A DNA stretch of 19,107 bases from an uncultured Methanobrevibacter sp. (GCA_900317865.1 ONIK01000057.1:1-19107); one strand, 5' to 3'; counted from the first letter of the stretch, positions 9,001-16,344 are shown. Made by a program: numbers and translations. Notes: generated by a model from the sequence alone, not told the origin.

Positions 9001-9831
9001 TGCTATGTTGTTTGAAAATATTGTATTGGACACATTGGAACTTCCGTTCACCAGAAGTGCTCCACCTTTTGGAGCTTTATTTTTGTTGAATAGTGAATTG
9101 CGTATTATAGAATTCAAATCTGTGTAAATTGCTCCTCCCATTTCTTTAGCCTGGTTGGCGTTGAATGTTGAATTGTTTACTGTAGTTTCACTATGTATGA
9201 ACAGTGCCCCACCAGATAATGCCTGATTTCTGTTGAAAATTGAATTGATTATTTCAGTATTTCCCAATATGGAGACTGCTCCACCTACTTCTGCTTTGTT
9301 TTCGTTGAATAGTGCATCATTTATTGTAATCTTTCCATTTAAAAAGACTGCTCCACCACTTCTGGCATAGTTGTTGTAGAATGTTACATTGTTTAAAGTA
9401 AGTGAGCCCATCACATATATTGCTCCACCAGATTTTTCCGGCCTGTATCCATTAATAAAATTAACGTTGGAAATCGTGACGTTATTTCCTGAAATAACGA
9501 ATATTCTTGACTGGAAATTTCCGTCAAGTGTATGGCCTCCTCCATTAATTACAAAATTATCCCGACTAACATTAATTCCCATTTCATCATCAGTTGCATT
9601 GTTGAAGGTATAATCCTTGGTTAACTCCAAAACCATACCTGCATTTTTTATTTCTCCATCTAAGTCAGTGAATGATGATTCACCGGCCGCATAACTTTCA
9701 TTTTGCGTGATTTGCAAAGTATCTTGACCGTCATCACTTATAGCCACGTCATTAACATTGTCTGCTGCACAGACAACCCCCAGAGACATGATTAAAACAA
9801 GCATGACAATCATAATCTTTAAAACATCCAT
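6043..9831 (-). CDS. Gene C: secreted adhesin-like protein with papain-family (C1A) cysteine peptidase domain
   Basis: A protein of 1262 residues from the ATG at 9831 (GTG at 9840 is in frame; GTGAT at 9840-9836 serves as SD). The architecture matches gene B: signal peptide (1-23), a longer beta-helix (about 85-600, coils with GGAVF/GGAIY and N.TF..N), C1A peptidase (about 638-852), lectin-like domain (about 905-975), and three Ig-like repeats (about 1010-1262). The catalytic residues are Gln654 and Cys660 in KNQGRMGSCWTFG, His805 in RPSHAISVVGW and Asn835 in ICKNSWG, closer to the papain consensus than gene B. It is probably a secreted surface peptidase on an adhesin scaffold. The signal-peptide region and the last 250 or so residues are nearly identical to gene B, while the beta-helix differs in length and sequence. 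That pattern suggests tandem duplication followed by divergence or exchange of the exposed stalk. Confidence 0.95.
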   Translation of the reverse strand: MDVLKIMIVMLVLIMSLGVVCAADNVNDVAISDDGQDTLQITQNESYAAGESSFTDLDGEIKNAGMVLELTKDYTFNNATDDEMGINVSRDNFVINGGGHTLDGNFQSRIFVISGNNVTISNVNFINGYRPEKSGGAIYVMGSLTLNNVTFYNNYARSGGAVFLNGKITINDALFNENKAEVGGAVSILGNTEIINSIFNRNQALSGGALFIHSETTVNNSTFNANQAKEMGGAIYTDLNSIIRNSLFNKNKAPKGGALLVNGSSNVSNTIFSNNIADFAGGAVFISSAVVALFDGGNLNTTNVTFINNTAKDFGGAITNVANHTSNNDKFINNHANIGDVIYCENNDYFALSNGTFISDEEVNWGLIYITAQGSGEIVNTTFSNIQSNYSTAVFSQNSTTIIDNCDFINLTAKKTAGAIGFKSINDMSVIIRDCRFTDVRSQKNGGAVFIDISGSDRQREGTALVLNCTFNNCSSGFGGAYMQLGGNLFMINTVFTSNKAVYGGGAAYLSFVSAIMRNDTFNSNVVPVSDDYTAYGGGIYGDFITLIMSDSKFANNFAEVGNGIYVLDANFTIKQSIFFNNSNAIYSDFDREYDLENNMYYNDTYSLENKFYTTIMAQRGIELESLNNTINVNATPSKFDLRDWGWVSPVKNQGRMGSCWTFGPTGALESALLKETGLAADFSENNMQNIMLRYSKFGYMNPAESGTGLYGTSYLLSWLGAFPKDYDSYDELGKISPVIISDECVHVQDIMIIPNNVTDVKSAILAFGSVDANIYAQSTFDESSPYYYPKTYSQYCNETMRPSHAISVVGWDDNFSKDNFYIKPEGDGAWICKNSWGTEWGDKGYFYVSYYDKSLCIGNITDYNFMAMILANNETYDKNYQHAITWDGDFYNKSGIYSNKFIALGNDALAAVGTYFESEGINYTIQIIVNDEIVLTQKGVSPFFGFHTIPLDENILLTKGDEFYVVIASKSVPFIENSDTRVHYDYNMTYVYENNQWIDFIKKGNIAFIKAYTKDLAIYTKDLVKVYKNDSMFEANIAVANETVIFEINGMNYTRFSDENGTARIAINLNPGNYTIKTTFNDTTVENNITVIPTLLGDNLVKYFRNASQFYVTLVDTAGNPVAGKNITMNINGVFYNRLTNENGTAKLNINLLPGEYILTATDPLTGLMVSYNITVLPTLIGNDMEMKYKDGSTFNAMVLDGQGKPLANADVTFNINGVLYTRTSNSEGIAKLNINLMAGKYIITSMYDGMAIANTITIKD

Positions 9832-9864
9832 AATCATCACTGTTTAAATTTCTATAAAAAATAT

Positions 9865-9895
9865 TATTTAAACATATACATTTGAAGTTAAATGT
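9865..9895 (-). promoter_or_regulatory. Promoter of gene C: TATA-like box with upstream inverted repeat
   Basis: TTTAAATA (9872-9865, minus strand) lies about 34 nt before the ATG at 9831. The inverted repeat ACATTT (9878-9883) / AAATGT (9890-9895) sits just upstream. Gene B has the same elements in the same order. Confidence 0.5.
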
Positions 9896-9912
9896 TTAAT
9901 TGTGTATTAAAT

Positions 9913-9957
9913 TGTTTAAAAAAAAAGAATAAAAAAGGATTGAGTAATTTAATCCTT
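9913..9957 (-). terminator. Terminator-like hairpin at the 3' end of gene D
   Basis: AAGGATT (9935-9941) and AATCCTT (9951-9957) form a 7-bp stem around a 9-nt loop. On the minus strand a T-rich stretch with runs of six and nine T follows. The sequence is related to the hairpins of genes B and C, but the loop-proximal part has diverged. The stop codon TAA (9951-9949) lies at the loop edge. Confidence 0.55.
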
Positions 9958-10434
9958 GATTGTAATTGTATTTGCGATTGCCATTCCATTATACATTGAG
10001 GTAATGATGTATTCACCAGGCATTAAGTTAATGTTTAATTTTGCTGTACCAAAACTGTCAGTTAGCCTGTTGTAGAACACACCGTTAATGTTGAATGTTA
10101 CAGATTGATATGCGTAAGGTTTGCCCTGACCGTCAACCAAAGTTGCCTTGAATTGAGTTCCGTCACGATATTTCATATTAATATCAGTAGCGTTCAATAC
10201 AGGCAATACTTTGATGTTATTAGATGCAACACAACCTTTGTATTCAGCAGTAATGACATAATCACCAGGCTGCAAGTTAATGTTTAACTTAGCAACACCG
10301 TTTGCATCTGTTTGACGGGTGTAAAATACACCATTGATGTTGAATGTTACACTTTCACCTGCTCCGACAGCTTTACCGTCATCACCTAAAACTTTAACAG
10401 TGTACTGTGATGCATTTCTGTAGTATTTAACATT
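9949..10434 (-). CDS. Out-of-frame C-terminal part of gene D: two Ig-like repeats
   Basis: This open segment begins straight after a TGA (10440-10438) and encodes about 161 residues. It holds the end of one Ig-like repeat (KYYRNASQYTVKVLGDDGK) and two repeats with the family motifs VTFNINGVFYTR and AKLNINLMPGEYIITSMY, ending ANTITIKD. No signal peptide and no credible start codon or SD is present; the Met at 10275 lies inside a repeat. It is therefore read as the detached 3' end of gene D, probably not translated on its own. Confidence 0.8.
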   Translation of the reverse strand, partial: NVKYYRNASQYTVKVLGDDGKAVGAGESVTFNINGVFYTRQTDANGVAKLNINLQPGDYVITAEYKGCVASNNIKVLPVLNATDINMKYRDGTQFKATLVDGQGKPYAYQSVTFNINGVFYNRLTDSFGTAKLNINLMPGEYIITSMYNGMAIANTITIKD

Positions 10435-11046
10435 CCTTCAGGCAAGTAATTACCCTGACTGTCACGGAAAGTAGCCCAATATTGTGTTGCGTTTCTGAAT
10501 ACTTTAATGATGTCAGTACCGTTTACAGTAGGTAAAACAGTAACGGTTGCATCAACAGAAGTGCCGTTGTAAGTGACAACAACTGGATATTCACCGGCAT
10601 TCAAACCGATAGCCATGGATGCCTGACCTTTATTATCGGTTGTCCTAGTATAGTTTCTACCATTAATATAAATGCTTATATTGGCATTTGCAATAGGATT
10701 GCCTTTAGTGTCAGTAAGATTTACAACAAATCTTTCTGGACCATGATAATATTTGGTTAAGTTTTCAGCAGTTATGATGAAGTCATTTTCAATGGATACA
10801 GGACAAATCAGATCGAATCCAGCGTATTTATCATCACCAGGATAGGTTACAGTTGCATTGTAATCTCCAGCAGGAACATCACTTAAATCAAAGCTTGCAA
10901 CACCATCTTTAATAGGTGCGACAAAAGTTTCATTGCCAATAGTCAAAGTTACATTACCGGTAGCGTTTTCAGGAACAGCAACAGTAAGAGTACTATTCAC
11001 CATAGCGATTTCAGGTTCAAATGCAACTTTAGACACAGTAACAGTA

Positions 11047-11544
11047 ACAGTAGTATTAGATGGAGCATACTTATCAGTTCCAAAGAATGAAACACTAATA
11101 GTAGCAGTACCTTCACCACGAGCATCAATAATACCAGTTTCAGCATCAACATAAACCACACCAGTATCATTACTCATAAATCTGACATCACCTACAGCAT
11201 CCTCAGGAGTTAATTCATAAGTAATATTTGCTTCATCATCAACAAATAAACTCTCAGTAGTATTAGCAGAAATTTCAGTAGGAACTTTACTTATAACAGT
11301 AGTATTAGACGCAGCATACTTATCATCACCAAAGAATGAAACAGAAATAGTAGCAGTACCTTCACCACGAGCAACAATAATACCAGTTTCAGCATCAACA
11401 TAAACCACACCAGTATCATTACTCATAAATCTAACATCACCCTCAGCATCCTCAGGAGTTAATTCATAAGTAATATTTGCTTCATCATCAACAAATAAAC
11501 TCTCAGTAGTATTAGCAGAAATTTCAGTAGGAACTTTACTTACA
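11047..11544 (-). repeat. Tandem 249-bp in-frame duplication inside gene D (two copies)
   Basis: Two directly adjacent copies (about 11047-11295 and 11296-11544) with an exact 249-bp period differ at only a few bases. Each encodes 83 residues beginning SKVPTEISANTTESLFVDDE, an Ig-like module resembling the bacterial Big_2 type. The amino-acid differences are few, such as E/V, V/D, D/T and A/P. Their similarity points to recent duplication or gene conversion. Confidence 0.9.
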
Positions 11545-13807
11545 GTAACAGTAGCATTACCTTCACCCACAGCCATAACAACACCATAATCATTTACATG
11601 AATAACATTTTCATCACTAACAACGAAAGATAAATTACCAGCATCAGAAGGCATTAAACTGACAACAGGATCAACAACATCACCAATTACCATATCCAAA
11701 GTCTCATTTTGAATAAGAATTTCAGTTGGTATTTTATCAACAATTACAGTAGCTCCAAGCACAGTTAACTTTTTGAAATTTGATATTTTTGCATTTACAT
11801 AATATTCTCCAGTTTCGTTGAAAGTATATTCTACTGTAAAATTATTTTTAGAGGTTGAAATTTCATCCCCATTGGAAATTACATATGTTAATTTTTTATT
11901 AATTTCAACAATATTTTTATTATCATCATAAATGACTGCATTTAATGTCATTGGAGCATTAACATATTTATAAACTGTTTTGTTATCCAATACATTTAAA
12001 TAAGTAGGAGATATAATTCCTCCATCATAAACATAAATCACTTTATCAAAATTATTATTTTCAAGATAAACTAATCCAGAAAAATCATAAAATCCATCAA
12101 CATGAACAGAGTAATTAGCATCACTATTTGAGATAATACAATTTGTAATATTTCCAATTGCACCACCCCACTCAATTACAGCACCATTGTCTTTAACTGA
12201 ACTGTGGTTAAAATTACAATTAACAATTTTACCATTTTCTCCACCCCAGTTGACTGCACCTCCACCATTCACAGCACTGCAATTTATAAAATCACAATTA
12301 TACAATAAACCGTCATTTCCTTCTCTCCAATAAACTGCACCACCTAAATTTCGAGATTGACAATTGATAAAAGTACAATTATGTATTACACCATATTTAC
12401 TAGTTCTCCAGTAAAGTGCACCTCCTAAATCAGTAGAAGTACAATTTATGAATGTAGAATTAATTATTTGTCCATAAGTACTAGTTTCCCAGCGTATTGC
12501 ACCACCCCATTGACCAAGAATATTCCTAAAAGTACAATTGATAATTTTACCATTTTTATTATTGCTTAACCAATAAACAGCTCCGCCACTTTTACCACAA
12601 GAAGCGTTAAGGAAATTACAATCACAAATCAATCCGTTATCACCAGCCCAGCTGATAATACCTCCAGCAGTGTTAGCACGATTGTTTATGAAAGTACAAT
12701 TACGTATTATCCCATTTGGATTGAGAGCATCAATTGCTCCACTATCTTCTGCTCTATTATTTATGAAAATACACTTAGTTAAATTTGAATTGTCACCATT
12801 CCAATTTAATGCTCCACCACTACCCATAATAGCTGTATTATTATCAAATATACATTCAGTTATTAAACCGTTTGCAACACTTGAATAAAATACACCCCCA
12901 TTAATTTTAGCAGTGTTATTTGAGAAATTACATCCGGAAATTATATAATCTTCACAAAATCCAAAGTAAAGTGCACCACCATTATTTGTCTCAGCAGTAT
13001 TATTTATAAAACTACTATTGGTTAATTTTAAATTAGGACTATAACTAATATACGCTGCTCCACCAACAGTATAACCATTATTATCACTGAAAGAACAGTC
13101 AGATATTAATGCATTTTGAGAACGATATAAATAAAGTGCACCTGCAGCATTTAATCCGAAGTTTCTAGAAAAAGTAGACTTTTTTATTGTTCCATTTGGC
13201 GCATTCCATCTTACAGCACCACCATAGACTTCAGCAGTATTATTAAAAAAATAACAGTTGTCAATTACACCGTTTTGACCATACCAAACAACTGCACCAC
13301 CATAAGCCTGTGAATCTTCATCTTTATATATATTATTATTTGTCAATAAACAGTTTTGTAGTGTTCCATTATCACCGGACCAGTGAATTGCACCCCCAAA
13401 TCCGGTAGCATTCCCACATAAGAGAACAATATCTTTTAAAACTACATTATTTGCAGTAATATTAAATATTCTTGAAGTATGATTAGCATTTATGAAATTT
13501 TCATTACCTATAATTGTTATGGATTTATTTATGAGAATTTCAGAACTTCCGTCCTGAATAATTTGATTTTTTAAAACTATTGTGTCGCCTTCACTACAAT
13601 TAGAAATCTCATCCGAAAGCTCAGAAAACGTTGTTGCATTACTTTCTTTAACCTCATGACTTTCACTTACACTTAATAATTCACTAGTATCATCAATATT
13701 TTTATTACATACTGTCAAATCATCACTTGCATAGACAGCACTTAATAATAACAGGAAAAGAGTCAATGCAAGTAAAGATTTAATTATCTTATTATTCAAA
13801 TTAAAAA

Positions 13808-13812
13808 CTCCT
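13808..13812 (-). promoter_or_regulatory. Shine-Dalgarno AGGAG fixing a TTG start for gene D
   Basis: AGGAG on the minus strand is separated by 8 nt (TTTTTAAT) from TTG at 13799-13797. That TTG opens directly into a good signal peptide (MNNKIIKSLLALTLFLLLLS). No ATG or GTG offers a better start nearby. Confidence 0.75.
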
Positions 13813-13819
13813 ATAATTT

Positions 13820-13842
13820 TATAATATATATTATATAATAAT
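13820..13842 (-). promoter_or_regulatory. TATA-rich promoter of gene D
   Basis: TATTATATAATATATATTAT (13840-13821) lies about 22-41 nt before the TTG start and provides one or more archaeal TATA boxes. The exact box cannot be resolved because the whole tract is A/T. Confidence 0.45.
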
Positions 13843-13872
13843 AATTAATAAAAATTTGGAAACTGCAAATTT

Positions 13873-14064
13873 TTAGGACTTTTTTCGATTTTCTATCCTG
13901 CCCTTTTTTCTTGCCATAATGTAGTCAAATATTCCTTCAGGATTTTTATCTAATGTATTAAAATAATTTTCTAGTTTAATGTTGTACTTTCTAATCGTTT
14001 TTCTATGAATATTAATTACTTTATGTAAATGTGAAGAGATTACACCATACAATCCACCACACAA
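13873..14064 (-). CDS. Short open frame of about 63 residues, unknown; possible gene fragment
   Basis: Bounded by stops, with TTG as the only start and no clear SD. The product is basic; its second half (YFNTLDKNPEGIFDYIMARK, ending IENRKKS) has the AT-rich codon use of real genes in the window. No family is recognised. It lies between the promoter of gene D and coding-like scraps on the other strand, overlapping one of them at 14035-14064, so it may be a leftover of a displaced gene. Confidence 0.3.
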   Translation of the reverse strand: MCGGLYGVISSHLHKVINIHRKTIRKYNIKLENYFNTLDKNPEGIFDYIMARKKGRIENRKKS

Positions 14065-14358
14065 GAATTAGGAAATAAACCTGTCGATACAAGATACAAT
14101 AACGGTGAGTATATAAAAAATACTGAAAATATGCCAGTCAGCAGTATTAAATATGATGACCTACAAAAAGAAATGGAAGACATTCTTTCCCCATACATAC
14201 ATAAAGATTCACAAAATTCAGGTTTTTGATTCCGATTCCGGATTTTTAAGAATGAATATACACATACCAACCAATTCAGATCTTGACATTTAACTGTTTA
14301 TAATAACTGGGAGGAGATGTCTGCTGCTTTAGGTCAGCAATCTTCTTCTAATCAATAA
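14035..14358 (+). pseudogene. Coding-like scraps, probably one decayed gene of unknown function
   Basis: Three plus-strand pieces look coding but do not share a frame. The first (14035-14229) contains NKPVDTRYNNGEYIKNTENM and ends DSQNSGF before TGA. The second is a 13-codon piece starting at about 14253 (MNIHIPTNSDLDI). The third, about 14292-14358, ends YNNWEEMSAALGQQSSSNQ and TAA. A terminator-like hairpin follows immediately. The minus-strand frame over the same bases (14040-14270) has a cysteine/serine-rich composition typical of a shadow, so the plus strand is preferred. Family unknown. Confidence 0.35.
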
Positions 14359-14362
14359 TTAA

Positions 14363-14391
14363 AAGTACTTACGAGTACTTAACCTTTTTTT
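14363..14391 (+). terminator. Terminator-like hairpin with T-run
   Basis: AAGTACT (14363-14369), loop TACG, AGTACTT (14374-14380), then a run of seven T (14385-14391). It follows the stop codon of the plus-strand scrap at 14358 by four bases and supports the view that the scrap is the 3' end of a former gene. Confidence 0.5.
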
Positions 14392-14482
14392 ATTTAATAT
14401 TTTTTCTAATTTTAATTGTTTTAATCCAGTTTTTTGAAATTCATTCAGATTCCATCAGAAAAAATTCCAGTAGAGTTTGAAA

Positions 14483-14701
14483 GTGAAAACTACATATTCA
14501 GAAGCATATCCCCATTATCACGGAATGATGAAATATGATGGAAAAATCACTGCCCCAATATCTTCAAGAATATTGGATTCATGAGGAATTATTATTGCAA
14601 CAATGCATAAAGGCAATGATTTAAATGGTACTTTTTTAAATAATCATGATGTGATGAATGAAAGTGTCTTCAGTATGAAAATACATATATACGTCACATG
14701 A
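14483..14701 (+). pseudogene. Stop-interrupted gene relic of unknown function
   Basis: Starting at GTG 14483, one frame reads VKTTYSEAYPHYHGMMKYDG to RILDS, meets TGA (14582-14584), then continues in frame as GIIIATMHKGNDLNGTFLNN for 38 residues to TGA at 14699. The even composition on both sides of the stop suggests a single nonsense change in an old gene, with TGG the likeliest ancestral codon. No SD, no recognised family, and the flanks (14400-14480, 14702-14950) show no gene. Confidence 0.3.
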
Positions 14702-14957
14702 AAAATATTATATTTTTTTGTCAAATATTTGACTGCATAGTATCTGAACCGCCCCATCTAAAAGAGGGCATGTAGTTCAATTTAATCAAAGATTTTGTCA
14801 TTGAATCATAATTGTCAATATTCCATATATCGTTTGGTCGTTGAAAAAACTATGTATATATCATGTTTTGTAATGATTGAAAAAATTAATTAAAACAACA
14901 AACTAAATTTTCTATTTGAGTTTTAGTAGTTAAAATGATGAGCATATGAACTATCGC
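14702..14957. other. Intergenic stretch upstream of the integrase, no gene seen
   Basis: AT-rich DNA without a convincing open frame on either strand. A TATA-like TATGTATATATC lies at about 14852-14863, but it is some 165 nt from the integrase start, too far for its main promoter. No tRNA or obvious attachment-site repeat was found. Confidence 0.4.
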
Positions 14958-14974
14958 ATTCGTTTTATACGAAT
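14958..14974 (+). promoter_or_regulatory. Palindrome centred on a TATA-like box: candidate integrase operator/promoter
   Basis: ATTCGT (14958-14963), TTTAT, ACGAAT (14969-14974) is a perfect 6-bp inverted repeat. Its centre, TTTTATAC, resembles an archaeal TATA box about 60 nt before the integrase start region. A dimeric repressor bound there would block TBP. This is inferred from layout only. Confidence 0.4.
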
Positions 14975-15026
14975 TATTACTTTTCAAGCGCTCTCTCTCA
15001 AGGTTTTTAATAATTGAGAAATAAAA

Positions 15027-16178
15027 GTGGTTAATATGATGAATGACGAGCTATTCAAAAATTTCACAATAAGTTGTAACCATGCTATTGGGACAACACA
15101 AAGCTATGAGCTGTCTTTGAGAAAGTACTGCATCTATTTTGACATGTCTCTTAAGGAACTTCTTGAGGAGGCCGAAGAGGATGAGATGAACGGTGTGAAA
15201 TGGAAGCACAGTAGGTTGAAATCAAAACTGGTTGAATACAGGCATTACATGTTTCAAAACTATGCTTCCGGAACCGTCAGAAAGGAAATGAACTGTATCA
15301 TCTTTTTTTACAAGTTCTATGACATAGAAGTATTGGATTTGCCTAAAGTCAATGACAAAAACATCCAGAAGCCTGCTCCGATATATTTTAAGGACCTGCC
15401 GGATAAGGAAGTGATAAGGGAGGCCTTTCAGATTGCATCTCCATTGATGAAAGCTATCATACTGTTTTCCTGCTCCAGCGGATGTGCCAGGACTGAAACA
15501 TTGAGCCTGACAATAGGTGATTACATTGAGGCATTGTCTGAATATCTGCCAAGACATAGAATGGACATATTTGAGGTTATTGATTATCTAAATGATGTCG
15601 ATGATGTTGTTCCGACCTTCAGTATTTTAAGGAAAAAGACAAACAAGTATTATCTTACATACTGCAGCCCTGAAGCTGTAAAAGCTATTAATGCATATCT
15701 GCTGCTGCGGGATAAGCCAATAACTGATGAAAGTCCGCTCTTTCAAATCAGCAGGACATATATGGTCCAGTCATTTGAGATGATTAATGACACTTTAGGT
15801 CTTGGAAGGGTTGGACGATACCGCAGGTTCAGAAGTCATATGCTTCGCAAGTTCCATGCTTCAGCTTTATATAATGACGGCATGAGCATAGACAAGGTCA
15901 ACGATTTGCAGGGAAAGGCCAAAAACAAAACCGATGCAGCATACTTCATGACCAATCCCGATGATTTGAAATATGAATATATTCAGCATCTTCCTGCTGT
16001 TACTATAAATACTGATGTTGAAAAGCTGTCTGTCAAATCACCTCAGTTCATTCAGATGGAAAAGGAAAATGAAGCATTAAAATCAGAAGTGGGTGATATG
16101 AGAGGTGAACTTGAGGAAATGAGAGGTTTGAAGAAGGAACTTTTAGGCATCATTAATAAGGTTGGTGAGGGGTCATGA
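15027..16178 (+). CDS. Tyrosine recombinase (phage-integrase family)
   Basis: A site-specific DNA recombinase of 383 residues. The N-terminal half (about 10-105) is helical and resembles a core-binding domain (SGTVRKEMNCIIFFYKFYDI). The catalytic half shows Arg155 in SGCARTETLSL, a Lys in the beta-hairpin ILRKKTNKYYLTY (203-207), His271 and Arg274 in RSHMLRKFHASAL, and Tyr306 in KTDAAYFM as the likely nucleophile. Lys297 sits where many family members have His or Trp. Residues 341-380 form a predicted coiled coil, a tail seen in many archaeal integrases. The start is uncertain: GTG 15027 or ATG 15036/15039, with only a weak SD. It stands alone, with relics upstream and a foreign-looking AT-rich block downstream, so it probably mobilised this region, though promoter inversion cannot be excluded. 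Its codon use is less AT-rich than that of the following genes. Confidence 0.92.
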   Translation: MVNMMNDELFKNFTISCNHAIGTTQSYELSLRKYCIYFDMSLKELLEEAEEDEMNGVKWKHSRLKSKLVEYRHYMFQNYASGTVRKEMNCIIFFYKFYDIEVLDLPKVNDKNIQKPAPIYFKDLPDKEVIREAFQIASPLMKAIILFSCSSGCARTETLSLTIGDYIEALSEYLPRHRMDIFEVIDYLNDVDDVVPTFSILRKKTNKYYLTYCSPEAVKAINAYLLLRDKPITDESPLFQISRTYMVQSFEMINDTLGLGRVGRYRRFRSHMLRKFHASALYNDGMSIDKVNDLQGKAKNKTDAAYFMTNPDDLKYEYIQHLPAVTINTDVEKLSVKSPQFIQMEKENEALKSEVGDMRGELEEMRGLKKELLGIINKVGEGS

Positions 16179-16264
16179 TAGATATAAAAAGTATTAATGA
16201 TAGCATTTGACATGTGTTGAATGATATCATTGCATCATTATTGATTTCATCTTGTTACGAGTGA
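16175..16264 (+). pseudogene. Tiny frame overlapping the integrase stop, interrupted by TGA
   Basis: ATG at 16175 overlaps the integrase TGA and encodes MIDIKSINDSI, then TGA (16208-16210). In the same frame HVLNDIIASLLISSCYE follows to another TGA at 16262. Translational coupling to the integrase is possible, but the peptide is only 11 residues. It is more likely the cut or decayed start of a gene that once followed the integrase. Function unknown. Confidence 0.2.
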
Positions 16265-16294
16265 TTTTATGGTCAAATCTAAATTTTTAAAAAA

Positions 16295-16314
16295 TTTCGG
16301 AAAAATATATATTA
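16295..16314 (+). promoter_or_regulatory. Archaeal BRE/TATA promoter of the Ntn hydrolase-RelE operon
   Basis: TTTCGGAAAAATATATATTA contains a purine-rich BRE-like CGGAAA directly before the TATA box AATATATATT (about 16304-16313). Transcription is expected to start about 25 nt downstream, near 16335, giving a leader of about 20 nt that still contains the SD. Confidence 0.65.
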
Positions 16315-16344
16315 AACCTAGTACTAATTATTAATTATATTTTC

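Larger units (their letters stand above)
9949..13799 (-). pseudogene. Gene D: adhesin-like protein, split by a deletion and frameshift near 10435
   Basis: The 5' part (13799-10386, 1137 codons) has a signal peptide (1-24), a beta-helix of 27-residue coils (about 110-570), a linker, four Ig-like modules (about 685-1000, two almost identical) and the start of the C-terminal Ig-like repeats (about 1005 on). Within GNYLPEG the frame runs into 16 out-of-frame residues and stops at 10386. The minus-strand frame starting at 10434 resumes the family sequence (NVKYYRNASQYTVKV) and continues to the shared ANTITIKD tail, stopping at 9949. Compared with repeats of genes B and C, about 60 residues are missing at the junction. 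Start: TTG at 13799 with AGGAG (13812-13808) 8 nt upstream and no nearby ATG. Translation would give a protein without its C-terminal repeats. A sequencing or assembly error in the repeats remains possible. Confidence 0.85.

Noticed and set aside
10386..10440. Programmed ribosomal frameshift joining the two parts of gene D
   Set aside because: No slippery heptamer or downstream structure is evident, and about 60 expected residues are missing at the junction, which fits a deletion rather than recoding.
14040..14270. Minus-strand open frame of 76 codons
   Set aside because: Cys/Ser/Phe-rich shadow of a plus-strand scrap with better codon use; no start signal.
14582..14584. In-frame TGA read as selenocysteine or tryptophan
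   Set aside because: No SECIS-like element was seen, the integrase itself ends in TGA, and the surrounding frame has other signs of decay. A nonsense mutation is simpler.
14748..14800. GC-richer patch with a GTTC motif, checked as a tRNA or att site
   Set aside because: No cloverleaf can be formed: there is no acceptor stem pairing and no T-arm. Only a 4-bp stem (GCCC/GGGC) is present.
15222..15557. Minus-strand open frame of 111 codons
   Set aside because: It lies wholly inside the integrase, whose catalytic motifs are clear, and its translation resembles no coding sequence.
15027..16178. Integrase as an invertase flipping adhesin promoters
   Set aside because: No pair of inverted repeats was found around the adhesin promoters or the integrase in this window. 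Kept only as a remote possibility.
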